NCBI RefSeq assembly: GCF_028898845.1
Contig: NZ_CP118574.1
Location: 8,853,001 to 8,917,000, forward strand
Direction: 5' to 3'
DNA from: Streptomyces sp. WZ-12
GTDB lineage: Bacteria > Actinomycetota > Actinomycetes > Streptomycetales > Streptomycetaceae
Length of the DNA stretch: 64,000 nucleotides
Of this stretch, positions 1 to 7,866 are shown piece after piece (positions within the stretch are counted from its first letter, which is position 1; the number at the start of each line of letters is the position of its first letter). Under the pieces are notes generated by a model, which had not been told where the DNA came from, ran no database searches, and worked only from the letters and a program-made list of their open reading frames with translations. Position numbers and translations under genes: made by a program.

Positions 1-894
1 GGCGAACGGTGCCCATGCCTTGATCGCGAACGTGTCGCCGTCGCGGACGACCTCCGCCCCGCCGTGTCCGCCCAGGTGCGCCGGCAGGACCAGGGAGTTG
101 GTGTCGCTGGCGCGTCCGAGCAGTCGGCGGCGGGTGGCGCGGGCGGCGGCCGGGTCCTCACAGAAGCAGCTATTGGTGTCGGGTGCCACGAACTGCAACG
201 GGGTGTGCAGCAGATCACCGACGAACAGTGCCCGGTCGGTGCCCGAGGCCAGCGCCAACATCGAGGAACCGGGCGTGTGTCCGGGGGCGAGTTCGAGCCG
301 TAGGTTGGCGTCGATGGTGTGGCCGTCGTCCCACAGCAGGGCCTGCCCCGCCTCGTGCACCGGCGCCACGCTGTCCTCGAAGACGTTCTGGTTGCCGCGC
401 CCCAGCCTGGCGGTGTGGCCGTTCGCCGGGTTCCAGAAGTCGAAGTCGCGGCGTGGCATCAGGTAGGTGGCGTTGGGGAACGTCGGCACCCAGGCACGGC
501 CGTCGAGCCGGGTGTTCCAGCCGACGTGGTCGACGTGGAGATGGGTGTTGATGACGAGGTCGACGTCCTCCGGCCGCACGCCCGCCCGGGCCAGTTCGCC
601 GAGGAAGTCGGTGTCGAGGCGGCTCCAGACCGGCGAGTACGGGCGTTCCTTGTGGTTGCCCACGCCCGTGTCGACCAGGATCGTGCGGCCCTCGCTGCGC
701 AGCAGCCAGGTCTGGATCGCACTGACGCAGACGTTCGCGTCGGGGTCGACGAAGTCCGGCGCCAGCCAGGCACGGTGCTCGTGCCAGGCACGTGCCGGCG
801 CCTCGGGGAAGAAGGTTGCCGGGGCCAACTCGACCGATCCGTAGTACTCGACGATCCGGGTGAGCGAAACGTCCCCGAGCACGATGTCTTGCAT
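1..894 (-). CDS. MBL-fold metallo-hydrolase (3' end outside window)
   Basis: The minus frame is open from an ATG at 894 to the left edge, giving at least 298 residues. The metal-binding motif THLHVDHVGW lies at about residues 117-126 (H118, H120, D122, H123), and APGHTPGSS and FVGDLLH further on supply later metal ligands of the metallo-beta-lactamase fold. The order and spacing fit quorum-quenching-lactonase or generic hydrolase members; the substrate cannot be told. No signal peptide is seen, so it is probably cytosolic. It is divergent from the helix-turn-helix regulator at 1102, with a 207-base gap. This is the usual arrangement of a MmyB-type regulator and its target, so that regulator probably controls it. 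The C-terminus lies outside the window. Confidence 0.88.
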   Translation of the reverse strand, partial: MQDIVLGDVSLTRIVEYYGSVELAPATFFPEAPARAWHEHRAWLAPDFVDPDANVCVSAIQTWLLRSEGRTILVDTGVGNHKERPYSPVWSRLDTDFLGELARAGVRPEDVDLVINTHLHVDHVGWNTRLDGRAWVPTFPNATYLMPRRDFDFWNPANGHTARLGRGNQNVFEDSVAPVHEAGQALLWDDGHTIDANLRLELAPGHTPGSSMLALASGTDRALFVGDLLHTPLQFVAPDTNSCFCEDPAAARATRRRLLGRASDTNSLVLPAHLGGHGGAEVVRDGDTFAIKAWAPFA

Positions 895-1089
895 GGCAGA
901 TCCCGTCCTGGTGCCGATATTGCCCGTGTTGCCGGTGCCTGGCACCTCTGGTTTCCGGCGCCCTTGTTGTCGGGTGCTGCGGTTGCCTGGTGCCGTGGCT
1001 GTTCCCACGCTGGCGCCGGGGCGCGGTGGAGACCAGTCCCGGGCTGTGCCTATGCACGGCAGGGGCAGGCTGGTGGACGGGGCGGCGGG

Positions 1090-1101
1090 CATACTCGGGG
1101 C
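1090..1101 (+). promoter_or_regulatory. Candidate -10 box, leaderless start of the regulator gene
   Basis: CATACT at 1090-1095 sits 6 bases before the ATG at 1102, so transcription would begin at or next to the start codon. No Shine-Dalgarno sequence precedes the ATG, which agrees with a leaderless mRNA, common in actinomycetes. No convincing -35 box is visible. Confidence 0.45.
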
Positions 1102-1962
1102 ATGGCGGATTTCCCCCAACTCGGTGCGTTCCTAAGGGCCCGACGGGCGCGGCTGCGGCCCGACGACGTGGGCCTGCCGGCGCTGCCCGGCGTACGGCGG
1201 GTGGTGGGGCTGCGGCGCGAGGAGGTCGCGCAGCTGGCGGGCGTCAGCGTCTCGTACTACACCCGCCTCGAACAGGACCAGCCGGTCCGCGCCTCCGACG
1301 GCGTGCTGGCGGCGCTCGCCGGCGCCCTACGCCTGGACGAGCACGAGCGGACCCACCTGCGGGAGCTCGCCGTCCGGCGCCCACGGCCCCTCGGCCGCCC
1401 TCCCGGGGAACGCGTCGACGCCCTGACCCGCGACCTGTTGCGGTCGGTCGGGCCCACCCCGGCGCTGGTCCTGGGCCGCCGTACGGACGTGTTGGCCTGG
1501 AACGCCCCGGCCCGTGCCCTCCTCGCGGGACACCTCGAACCCACGGCGCCCGACCGCCCCGCCGACCGGCCGAACCTGGCCCGCATGACCTTCCTCGACC
1601 CGCACACCAGACACCTCTACGCGGACTGGGAACGCAAGGCACGGGCGGTCGTCGGGCATCTGCGGCAGGTCGCCGGACGCCACCCCGAGGACGGGCTGTT
1701 GGCCGCGCTGGTCGGCGAACTGTCCATGCAGTCCGCCGAGTTCGCCGCGCTCTGGAGCGACCACCGGATCCGGCCGTGCGAAGCGGACGGGTATCGGCTG
1801 CGCCATCCGCTGGCGGGCGAGCTCACGGTCACCCAACAGATCCTCGTGCTCGCCCGCACGCCTGACCAGTCACTGGTCCTGGTCACCGCGGAGGAAGGGA
1901 GCCGCTCGGAGGACACGCTCAGAGGGCTGGTACGAGGGGCCGCGGCCGACCCGGTGCACTGA
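1102..1962 (+). CDS. XRE-family regulator with MmyB-like ligand-binding domain
   Basis: A 286-residue protein. The N-terminal helix-turn-helix (about residues 10-75) includes GLRREEVAQLAGVSVSYYTRLEQ, typical of XRE/HTH_3 regulators. The remainder (about 105-270), with VLAWNAPARALL and the aromatic FLDPHTRHLYADWE block, is the PAS-like MmyB ligand-binding domain known to bind fatty-acid-like ligands in this family. The reading frame is open far upstream, but the ATG at 1102 begins exactly at the domain and has a -10 box just ahead. The divergent neighbour is an MBL hydrolase, its probable target; repression relieved by a small ligand is the usual mode (inference). Confidence 0.9.
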   Translation: MADFPQLGAFLRARRARLRPDDVGLPALPGVRRVVGLRREEVAQLAGVSVSYYTRLEQDQPVRASDGVLAALAGALRLDEHERTHLRELAVRRPRPLGRPPGERVDALTRDLLRSVGPTPALVLGRRTDVLAWNAPARALLAGHLEPTAPDRPADRPNLARMTFLDPHTRHLYADWERKARAVVGHLRQVAGRHPEDGLLAALVGELSMQSAEFAALWSDHRIRPCEADGYRLRHPLAGELTVTQQILVLARTPDQSLVLVTAEEGSRSEDTLRGLVRGAAADPVH

Positions 1963-1994
1963 CGGCATGCGTCGGCCCGCACTGACGGCATGCG
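1957..1994 (+). repeat. Short tandem duplication at the regulator's stop codon
   Basis: CACTGACGGCATGCG occurs at 1957-1971 and again at 1980-1994, each followed by a near-identical GGCCCGC, for a period of 23 bases. The first copy contains the regulator's TGA. It looks like a local slippage duplication between the stop codon and the terminator. Confidence 0.7.
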
Positions 1995-1997
1995 CAG

Positions 1998-2036
1998 GCC
2001 CGCCGTCCGTCCCCGGGCGGAAACGGACGGCGGGCC
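1998..2036. terminator. Bidirectional terminator between regulator and tpx
   Basis: GGCCCGCCGTCCGT pairs perfectly with ACGGACGGCGGGCC across an 11-base loop. It lies between two convergent genes, so it can serve both strands. Confidence 0.75.
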
Positions 2037-2077
2037 GGCATCATTAACCCTGCTCCGGGCTCGGCCCGGGCGCGCGC

Positions 2078-2578
2078 TTACTTCAGTGCGGCGAGGGCGG
2101 CGTCGTACTCCGGCTCCTCGGAGATCTCCGAAACGAGCTGCGCGTGCACGACCTTGTCGTCGGCGTCCAGCACGATCACGGCGCGGGCCGCCAGGCCGGC
2201 CAGCGGGCCGTCCTCGATCGCGACGCCGTACTCGGTGAGGAACTCCCGGTTGCGGAAGGCGGACAGGTTGTGGACGTTCTCCAGATCCTCCGACCCGCAG
2301 AAGCGCGCCTGCGCGAACGGCAGGTCGGCGGAGATGCACAGCACCACCGTGTCCGCGAGCTCACTGGCCACGGAGTTGAACTTGCGCACGGAGGCCGCGC
2401 ACGTGGGGGTGTCGACGCTGGGGAAGATGCTGAGGACCTTGCGCTTGCCGGCGAAGTCCTTGAGGGAGCGGTCCGCCAGGCCCGCGCCGACCAGCGTGAA
2501 CGCCGGAGCGGTGTCGCCCGGCTGGGGAAGGGAGCCGCCGACCGAAACCGGGTTGCCCTTCAACGTGACCTTCGCCAT
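2078..2578 (-). CDS. tpx: Thiol peroxidase Tpx (atypical 2-Cys peroxiredoxin)
   Basis: 166 residues, the normal length for Tpx. It reduces hydrogen peroxide and lipid hydroperoxides in the cytoplasm with thioredoxin as electron donor. The peroxidatic cysteine is in FPSVDTPTC (C60) and the resolving cysteine in [11 protein letters not shown] (C94), the same spacing as E. coli Tpx C61/C95; an extra C81 is present. The catalytic Thr and Arg neighbours (T57, R65) are kept. The ATG at 2578 is preceded by an AGGAGGCG-type ribosome-binding sequence. It is monocistronic, with a terminator hairpin beyond its stop. No OxyR- or SigR-type operator could be pinned down. Confidence 0.96.
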   Translation of the reverse strand: MAKVTLKGNPVSVGGSLPQPGDTAPAFTLVGAGLADRSLKDFAGKRKVLSIFPSVDTPTCAASVRKFNSVASELADTVVLCISADLPFAQARFCGSEDLENVHNLSAFRNREFLTEYGVAIEDGPLAGLAARAVIVLDADDKVVHAQLVSEISEEPEYDAALAALK

Positions 2579-2718
2579 GAGAAAACGCCTCCTGAGAGTG
2601 CTTGTGCCAACGCCCCGATCCTATCGAGCGCGCACGGGTGCACTCCGGGCGAGGCGACCCCTCGACCGCTGGGCGAGCAGCGGCCCCGGCCGCTCCCCGG
2701 TGATCAGGGTCCGGAGCG

Positions 2719-3447
2719 TCAGTCGAAGCTCACGCCGCTCACCTTGCTGGTGAAGTTCTCGGCGTGCGAGGCGACCGTCTGGGCGTGCGAGGCCAGCGTC
2801 TCCGAGCGGGCATGCAGCTCCTGGGGGTGGACGGAGAAGCTGCCGCCCGCCCCGCCCCCGCCGGCGGGCACCCCGAGGGCCTTGGCGGTGCCCTCGTAGA
2901 CGAGCCCGCTCACCGCCTTCCCGACCACCTCGACGAGCGGAGTGATGGCGGCCTCGATCACCTCGCCGATGACGTACTGCTCCAACTGCTGTTCCAGATA
3001 GCTCGTCGCCTTGCGGGCCGCCGCGATGATGCCGGCCTCCGCCGCCTCGGCGATGCCGAAGGTGACGGCCGCGGCGGCCTGGTCCGCGACGAACGAGATG
3101 GCCAGCGCGACCAGTTCGGCGATGGCCGCCACCTTCATGCCCACGATGACGCCGGCCGCGGCGTCCAGGGCGGTCGCCACGGTGTTGCACGCGGTGATCA
3201 GCTCTTGCATGTGACCGGACGACATCTGGCTCCACTTGGACATGAGGGCCTCGTAGGACTGGCCCTGATAGACCTCGGAGAGCTGCTCGACCAGCGAGCT
3301 GGCGTCCTGGTGACTCTGCTGGAGGTTGTTGCTGAACTCCCTTACGTGTTCGGCGAATTCGCGGACCTTGTCCTCGTTGACGTTGGGCCAGTGGACGCCG
3401 ATGAAGTCGAGAAACGACACCACCGCGTCGGGTAGTTCCAGTGCCAC
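2719..3447 (-). CDS. WXG100-like/EspC-like protein, probable type VII secretion substrate
   Basis: 242 residues from a GTG at 3447, chosen because GGGGGGAG sits 5 bases upstream; the frame extends 18 codons further but without a site. Residues 1-90 resemble the helical WXG100-like N-domain of actinobacterial polymorphic toxins (VNEDKVREFAEHVREFSNN, then a YQGQSYEALMSKW turn in place of W-x-G). Residues about 90-150 are Ala/Val-rich helices. The last 40 residues (SVHPQELHARSETLASHAQ...) resemble the start of an EspC-type T7SS domain but stop early. No toxin domain, immunity gene or ESX core gene is adjacent. It may be a stand-alone structural substrate or a toxin that has lost its C-terminus. 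Confidence 0.6.
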   Translation of the reverse strand: MALELPDAVVSFLDFIGVHWPNVNEDKVREFAEHVREFSNNLQQSHQDASSLVEQLSEVYQGQSYEALMSKWSQMSSGHMQELITACNTVATALDAAAGVIVGMKVAAIAELVALAISFVADQAAAAVTFGIAEAAEAGIIAAARKATSYLEQQLEQYVIGEVIEAAITPLVEVVGKAVSGLVYEGTAKALGVPAGGGGAGGSFSVHPQELHARSETLASHAQTVASHAENFTSKVSGVSFD

Positions 3448-3501
3448 CGCGCGCTCCCCCCGAATCTGATCCGCCCCGTCGTTGCAACGTAGCGCCGGCA
3501 C

Positions 3502-3747
3502 TCAAAAGCGAGGCAAACGAACGGTCAGGTTTCGTTCAGGAGGCGTGGTGGACTTGGGCATCGAGGTCGCTGCGCTCGCCACCCGCCCGAGGGTGCGGGA
3601 GGCGGCGCCCCCGGCGCCGGTGCCCACTTCCTGCCGGTTGAACAACGCACGGATGTGGCCGGGTGAAGGGGTGTTCCCGCCAGACGGGGGCGCGCTTGAG
3701 CCCAAAACCTGAACTTTCAAGAACTGCGTGTCCGCTGTCTCTGTCAT
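3502..3747 (-). CDS. Candidate small protein, 81 residues, unknown
   Basis: An ATG at 3747 is preceded by GAAGGGAG 7 bases upstream, a strong ribosome-binding site, and opens an 81-residue frame (begins MTETADTQFLKVQVLGSS, ends NLTVRLPRF) with moderate G/C third-position bias. There are no cysteines, signal peptide or membrane segment. It lies head-to-head with the LysR gene: the two starts are 15 bases apart, so the promoter of each would lie inside the other's coding region. That is unusual and lowers confidence. I recognise no family. It could be a LysR target gene or a chance frame. Confidence 0.4.
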   Translation of the reverse strand: MTETADTQFLKVQVLGSSAPPSGGNTPSPGHIRALFNRQEVGTGAGGAASRTLGRVASAATSMPKSTTPPERNLTVRLPRF

Positions 3748-3762
3748 GTGCAAACTCCCTTC

Positions 3763-4734
3763 ATGGAGCTGGAGTTGAGACACCTGAGGATCCTCCGCGC
3801 GATCGCTGACGCGGGCAGCCTGACCAGAGCGGCGACGGCGCTGGGGCTCGCCCAGCCCGCGCTCAGCGCGCAGCTCAGACGGATCGAGCGGGCCTTCGGC
3901 GGTGCGCTCTTCGAGCGCGGGAGGTACGGCGTACGGGCCACGGCGCTCGGTGAACTCGTTCTGGAGCGCACGCGGGTCGTGCTGCCCGCGGTGAGCGAAC
4001 TCCAGCGGGAGGCCGCCCGGTTCACCTGCGCGGGGCGGGGAGCCGAGCGGCTGCGGCTCGGCGCGACCCCCGGCCCGCTGCTGGGCGCGCTGCTGGACCG
4101 GCTCGCCGACGCCGCCCCGGACACCACGGTGACGACCCACGTCTCCTGGTCCGAGCGCGAGCTCGCCGAGTTGCTGGCCGAGGGGCGCCTGGACTTCGCG
4201 CTCGCCGGGGCCTGCGGGTCCGCGCCACCGCCCGGCGCCCCGCACCTCGCCTGGCGAGATATCGCCGTCGACCCGGTCTTCGTCATGCTCGCCGACGGCC
4301 ACCCGCTCGCCCGCAGCCGGGAGGTCGACCTGGCCGCCCTGGCGAAGGAGGCGTGGGTGTGCGTACCGGGCGACGGCTGTTTCGGGGACTGTTTCACCGT
4401 CGCCTGCGCCCGGGCCGGCTTCAGCCCCCGCCGCATGTACGAGACGGACACCGCCTCCTGCGCGCACCTGGTGCAGGTGAGGCGCGCGGTGGGCCTGTGC
4501 CGGGCCACCTTCCCGCCGACACCCGGCCTGACCACCCGACCTCTCGCCGGTACGCCGCTGCACTGGCGGCACTTGCTGGGCTGGCACCCGGCGAACCAGC
4601 GGGCCGACACCGCGGCAACGCTGTTGGCGCAGGCCCTGCGTGCGCACGCGCGCACGGCGGTGCGCTGCGACACCTACACGGACTGGCGCGCCAGACGGGC
4701 CGTGCGACCCGACCGGCGCCCCGCTGTGCCGTAG
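3763..4734 (+). CDS. LysR-family transcriptional regulator
   Basis: 323 residues from the ATG at 3763. An in-frame GTG at 3748 would add five residues, but LysR proteins normally begin a few residues before the helix-turn-helix, as here with MELELRHLRILRAIADAGS. The winged HTH runs to about residue 60 (LTRAATALGLAQPALSAQLRRIE), followed by a linker helix and a periplasmic-binding-like effector domain (LRLGATPGP, LDFALAG, PVFVMLADGHPLA). No ribosome-binding site is seen. The nearest candidates for control are the divergent small frame at 3502-3747 and the intradiol dioxygenase at 5043, whose family is often governed by LysR regulators responding to aromatics (inference). Confidence 0.85.
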   Translation: MELELRHLRILRAIADAGSLTRAATALGLAQPALSAQLRRIERAFGGALFERGRYGVRATALGELVLERTRVVLPAVSELQREAARFTCAGRGAERLRLGATPGPLLGALLDRLADAAPDTTVTTHVSWSERELAELLAEGRLDFALAGACGSAPPPGAPHLAWRDIAVDPVFVMLADGHPLARSREVDLAALAKEAWVCVPGDGCFGDCFTVACARAGFSPRRMYETDTASCAHLVQVRRAVGLCRATFPPTPGLTTRPLAGTPLHWRHLLGWHPANQRADTAATLLAQALRAHARTAVRCDTYTDWRARRAVRPDRRPAVP

Positions 4735-5042
4735 CGCTGGAGGAGGGCGCCGTCTGACCGTCCGCGGAGACCCGGCCTGAAGCCGGGGCGGGCGGAGGCC
4801 ACCGCAGGCTCATTCCGGTCCATAACGCTGTCCAGAGGGATCGCACGGTATCTCGCCGAACGGCCACCGCTGCCCCTACCGTCTCCTACGGTGACCGCGC
4901 CAGGCACGGCCCTGCGAAGGGCATGGCGCCGCTCGCGCGCCGCGCCGTGCACGGTCAACGCGGCCGCGTTTTTCTCCGGTCCGTCACCTGTCAGGCACGC
5001 CCTGCCCCTCTTCCTTCCCCACCCAGGAGACCGAGGATCGCC
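4735..5042. other. Intergenic region before the dioxygenase
   Basis: 308 bases with no supportable gene. A GAGGA ribosome-binding sequence lies 5-9 bases before the dioxygenase ATG, and an AGGAG a little further up. I see no clear -35/-10 pair and no strong terminator hairpin. Confidence 0.5.
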
Positions 5043-5870
5043 ATGACACCCTTTCCACGCCGCGACGCCGGCTCCGGCCGGCCGATCAGTCGCAAGAGCC
5101 TGCTGAAGGCGGCCGTCGCCGCCGGTGCCGCGGTCCCGCTGCTGTCCTCGGGCACGGTGGCGCTCGCCCGCGACTCCGCCGGCCAAGGGCACCCCCTCTC
5201 CGTGACACCCGCTTGCGACGACGGGGACGGGCCCACTCACGACCAGATCGAGGGCCCCTACTTCAAGCCCAACTCCCCGCTGCGGAAGAACCTGGTGGAC
5301 TCCGGCATGCCGGGCACCCCGCTGACCGTCAGCGGCTACGTCTTCGGCCGGCACTGCGCCCCGCTCTCCGCTGTGCTGCTCGACTTCTGGCAGGCCGACG
5401 ACGCCGGCGACTACGACATGGCCGGCTACACGCTGCGCGGCCATCAGTTCACGGAAAGGGGTGGAGCGTTCTCGCTGACCACGGTCGTCCCGGGCCTCTA
5501 CCCGGGCCGCACGCGGCACCTTCACGTCAAGGTGCAGGCCCCCGGAGAGCCCGTACTGACCACCCAGCTCTACTTCCCCGGCGAACCGCGCAACTCCACC
5601 GACACGCTCTTCGATCCCGCGCTGCTGATGAACGTCCGCGGGGCCGGGAACGGCAAAGAGGGCACCTTCGACTTCGTGCTGGACGTCGACGGGACGCCGG
5701 GTCCGGGCGACCCCACCGACCTGCCGGGCGGCGCCTGGACGCCCGGCCGTTCCTACCCCGCGGGCGACCGGGTCACCTACCAGGGCGGCAGCTACCGCTG
5801 TGTGCAGGCCCACACGTCGATGACTGGCTGGGAGCCGCCCAACGTGACGGCGCTGTGGCGCCGGGAATGA
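5043..5870 (+). CDS. Secreted intradiol ring-cleavage dioxygenase with C-terminal CBM5/12
   Basis: 275 residues. The N-terminus SRKSLLKAAVAAGAA (16-30) is a Tat-like signal with R-K in place of the twin arginine. Residues about 60-215 form the catechol/protocatechuate dioxygenase fold; Fe(III) ligands are probably Y124 or Y129, then Y153, H159 and H161 in PGLYPGRTRHLHVKV. After a Pro/Gly linker, residues 230-275 (AWTPGRSYPAGDRVTYQGGSY, ending in WEPP...ALW) are a type 3 chitin/cellulose-binding module. This architecture matches the Streptomyces SACTE_2871-type secreted dioxygenases that cleave catechols derived from lignin. It should act outside the cell on polysaccharide-bound aromatics. Monocistronic; possibly controlled by the upstream LysR protein. 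Confidence 0.92.
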   Translation: MTPFPRRDAGSGRPISRKSLLKAAVAAGAAVPLLSSGTVALARDSAGQGHPLSVTPACDDGDGPTHDQIEGPYFKPNSPLRKNLVDSGMPGTPLTVSGYVFGRHCAPLSAVLLDFWQADDAGDYDMAGYTLRGHQFTERGGAFSLTTVVPGLYPGRTRHLHVKVQAPGEPVLTTQLYFPGEPRNSTDTLFDPALLMNVRGAGNGKEGTFDFVLDVDGTPGPGDPTDLPGGAWTPGRSYPAGDRVTYQGGSYRCVQAHTSMTGWEPPNVTALWRRE

Positions 5871-5925
5871 CCAGCGTGCGCAAGGCCGGCTGCTCGTGGC
5901 GGTCGACGGCTCGACCGGGCAGCCG

Positions 5926-6642
5926 TCACCGCTCGCGGCTGCGGAGCACGCAGTCCCCGCACGGCGCAACGCCGGACTTGCGGTGGTAGAGGCAGCAACT
6001 CAAGCGTCGGTAGCCGAAGTTGGGTCGAGGTGAGCCGGGTATCCAGGTGCCCAGTCCCGCATGTCGGCCGTGCCCGGTCAACACCGCGCCCAACTCCCGG
6101 GCCCGTTCCGTCAGATCGGGGCGGGCCGCGGTGACGGCGCCGAGCGCCTCGGCCACCGTGGACGCGGAGTTGCCCCACAGCACCCGCGGGGAGATCGGCA
6201 GCAGCTCCCGCAGCGCCGCGGCGACCGGCTCCAGCAGGCGTAGCCCCCGTTCGTACACCAAGGTCGGTGCGGCATCGCGGTGTACGGCGGGCCGGGCGTA
6301 ATGCAGCGGCACCGCGCCGCCCGGCGCGGGGAGCCAGGCAAGCGTGTCGGGGGAGAGGTCGAGCAGGGCGCCGTGGCAGAGGTGGGAGCCGATCAGCGGG
6401 GACCAGACCCGGGCCGCCAGGCCCTGGAACATCACCGAGGCCGCCACCCGTCGTTCCACCGGCGCCAGGCGGAGCGCGACACCGTCGACCCGGCCGGCGA
6501 GCGCGGCGCGGTCGGTCGCCAACTCGGCCCAGGGGCGGGCCCCGACGGGAACCGCGCCCGTACCGACGTCGAAGAACCGGCCGAGGCCGGCGAGTTGCGG
6601 CAGGATCCGCCGGGCGCGGTCGGTTTCGGGGGAGGCAGTCAC
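5926..6642 (-). CDS. FhuF-like [2Fe-2S] protein, probable ferric-siderophore or corrinoid-linked reductase
   Basis: 238 residues from a GTG at 6642. The C-terminus carries CCLYHRKSGVAPCGDC: C-C-x10-C-x2-C, exactly the 2Fe-2S signature of FhuF ferric-siderophore reductases. The rest (W/A-rich, WSPLIGSHLCHGALLDLS) fits the FhuF fold. FhuF proteins release iron in the cytosol by reducing Fe(III)-siderophores. Here the divergent neighbour is a cobalamin-riboswitch-controlled importer, so a role in reducing an imported Co(III) corrinoid is conceivable but unproven. The frame continues upstream across the riboswitch; the GTG was chosen because the similarity begins there. Confidence 0.82.
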   Translation of the reverse strand: MTASPETDRARRILPQLAGLGRFFDVGTGAVPVGARPWAELATDRAALAGRVDGVALRLAPVERRVAASVMFQGLAARVWSPLIGSHLCHGALLDLSPDTLAWLPAPGGAVPLHYARPAVHRDAAPTLVYERGLRLLEPVAAALRELLPISPRVLWGNSASTVAEALGAVTAARPDLTERARELGAVLTGHGRHAGLGTWIPGSPRPNFGYRRLSCCLYHRKSGVAPCGDCVLRSRER

Positions 6643-6685
6643 GGCCGGACATCCTGTCACACGCGGGGAAAACCGACCCCGTAGA

Positions 6686-6830
6686 CTGTGGGCGGATGCC
6701 AGGAAGCCGGTGCAAATCCGGCGCGGTCGCGCCACTGTGACCGGGGAGCGAACCTCACCAAAAGGCCACGGCCGCAAGGCGGGAAGGCCGGGGGGAGCGT
6801 TGATCCGGGAGTCAGGAGACTGGCCCACTG
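6686..6830 (+). promoter_or_regulatory. Cobalamin riboswitch 1
   Basis: The conserved core is visible: GCCAGGAAGCCGGTGCAAATC at 6698-6718, then GCCACTGTGACCGGGGAGC, and the B12-box-like GAGTCAGGAGACTGGCCC at 6810-6825. The outer stem P1 pairs GTGGGC (6689-6694) with GCCCAC (6823-6828). It ends about 50 bases before the importer's ATG. Riboswitches of this class bind adenosyl- or methylcobalamin and switch the gene off when B12 is plentiful. Confidence 0.95.
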
Positions 6831-6879
6831 CCGTACCCCGACTCCGGCCCGGTTCCGGTGAGAGGATCTTCCCTTCGTC

Positions 6880-7866
6880 ATGCGCATACGCGTGCTTCCC
6901 GGCCTGGCCGCGGCCCTCGGCCTGCTGCTGGTCGCCGGTTGTGGCTCCGCCACCCCCAAGTCCGGCTCGACCTCCTCGGCGCCCGCCGCCAAGGGCTTTC
7001 CCTACACCGTGCACAACTGCGGCGTCACCACCACCTACCAGCGCCCACCGACCCGGGCGGTGACGCTCAACCAGCACGCCACCGAGATCATGCTGGCGTT
7101 GGGACTGAAGAAATCCATGGTCGGCACCGCCTACCGCGACGACGCCGTGCTGCCGCAGTACCGGGCCGCCTACGACGGGATCAAGGTGCTGGCCAAGCGG
7201 TACCCCGACGAGGAGACGCTGCTGTCCGCCGAACCGGACTTCGTCTACGGCGGTTTCGCCAGCGCCTTCGAGCAGTCCCAGGGCCGCGGCCGGCCCACAC
7301 TCGGCAAGGCCGGCATCGACACCTACCTCAACATCGAGAACTGCCCCGGCGGGCCGGTGACCCAGGACACCGACGACCGCGAGATCCGCACCATCGGCCG
7401 GATCTTCGGGGTGTCGGACCGGGCCGAGGAACTGGTCGCCTCCCATCACCACACCCTGGACGGCGTCGCGTCCCGACTGGCCGGCACCCAACCGGTCAAG
7501 ACGTTCGTCTACGACAGCGGGGAACAGACCGCGTTCACCGCCGGCGGCGCCGGCATCGGCAACGACATGGTCAAGCGGGCCGGGGGCCGCAACGTCTTCG
7601 CCGACCTCAAAAAGACCTTCGGCAACGTCTCCTTCGAGCAGGTCGCCCAGCGCGCCCCCGAGGTCATCGTGATCTACGACTACGGTGACACCCCGGTCTC
7701 CGCCAAGAAGGACTTCCTACTCTCCCAGCCCGCCCTGAAGGACGTGCCGGCCATTCGCCACCAGCGTTTCGCCGTACTGCCGTTGAGCTCGACGGTGTTG
7801 GGCGTGCGGGTGCCGGCGGCCGTCGAGACATTGGCCCGGCAGCTTCACCCGGACTCCTTCCGGTGA
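6880..7866 (+). CDS. btuF: Corrinoid ABC transporter substrate-binding lipoprotein (BtuF-like)
   Basis: 328 residues. The signal peptide ends in LLLVAGC, with lipidated C21. Two alpha/beta lobes of the FepB/BtuF type follow (AVTLNQHATEIMLALGL, LLSAEPDFVYGG, VIVIYDYGD). It captures a large chelate outside the membrane and hands it to the permease encoded next. The family also includes ferric-siderophore binders; the cobalamin riboswitch just upstream argues for B12 or another corrinoid. First gene of a three-gene operon, with its TGA overlapping the next GTG. A GAGAGG ribosome-binding sequence lies 14 bases from the ATG, slightly far. Confidence 0.9.
   Translation: MRIRVLPGLAAALGLLLVAGCGSATPKSGSTSSAPAAKGFPYTVHNCGVTTTYQRPPTRAVTLNQHATEIMLALGLKKSMVGTAYRDDAVLPQYRAAYDGIKVLAKRYPDEETLLSAEPDFVYGGFASAFEQSQGRGRPTLGKAGIDTYLNIENCPGGPVTQDTDDREIRTIGRIFGVSDRAEELVASHHHTLDGVASRLAGTQPVKTFVYDSGEQTAFTAGGAGIGNDMVKRAGGRNVFADLKKTFGNVSFEQVAQRAPEVIVIYDYGDTPVSAKKDFLLSQPALKDVPAIRHQRFAVLPLSSTVLGVRVPAAVETLARQLHPDSFR

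Noticed and set aside
319..1101. Long N-terminal extension of the frame ending at 1962
   Set aside because: It runs antisense through the MBL hydrolase gene; the regulator domain begins at ATG 1102, which has its own -10 box.
6686..6830. GGTGCAAATCC considered as a tRNA T-arm
   Set aside because: It belongs to the conserved cobalamin riboswitch core; no acceptor or anticodon stem is present.
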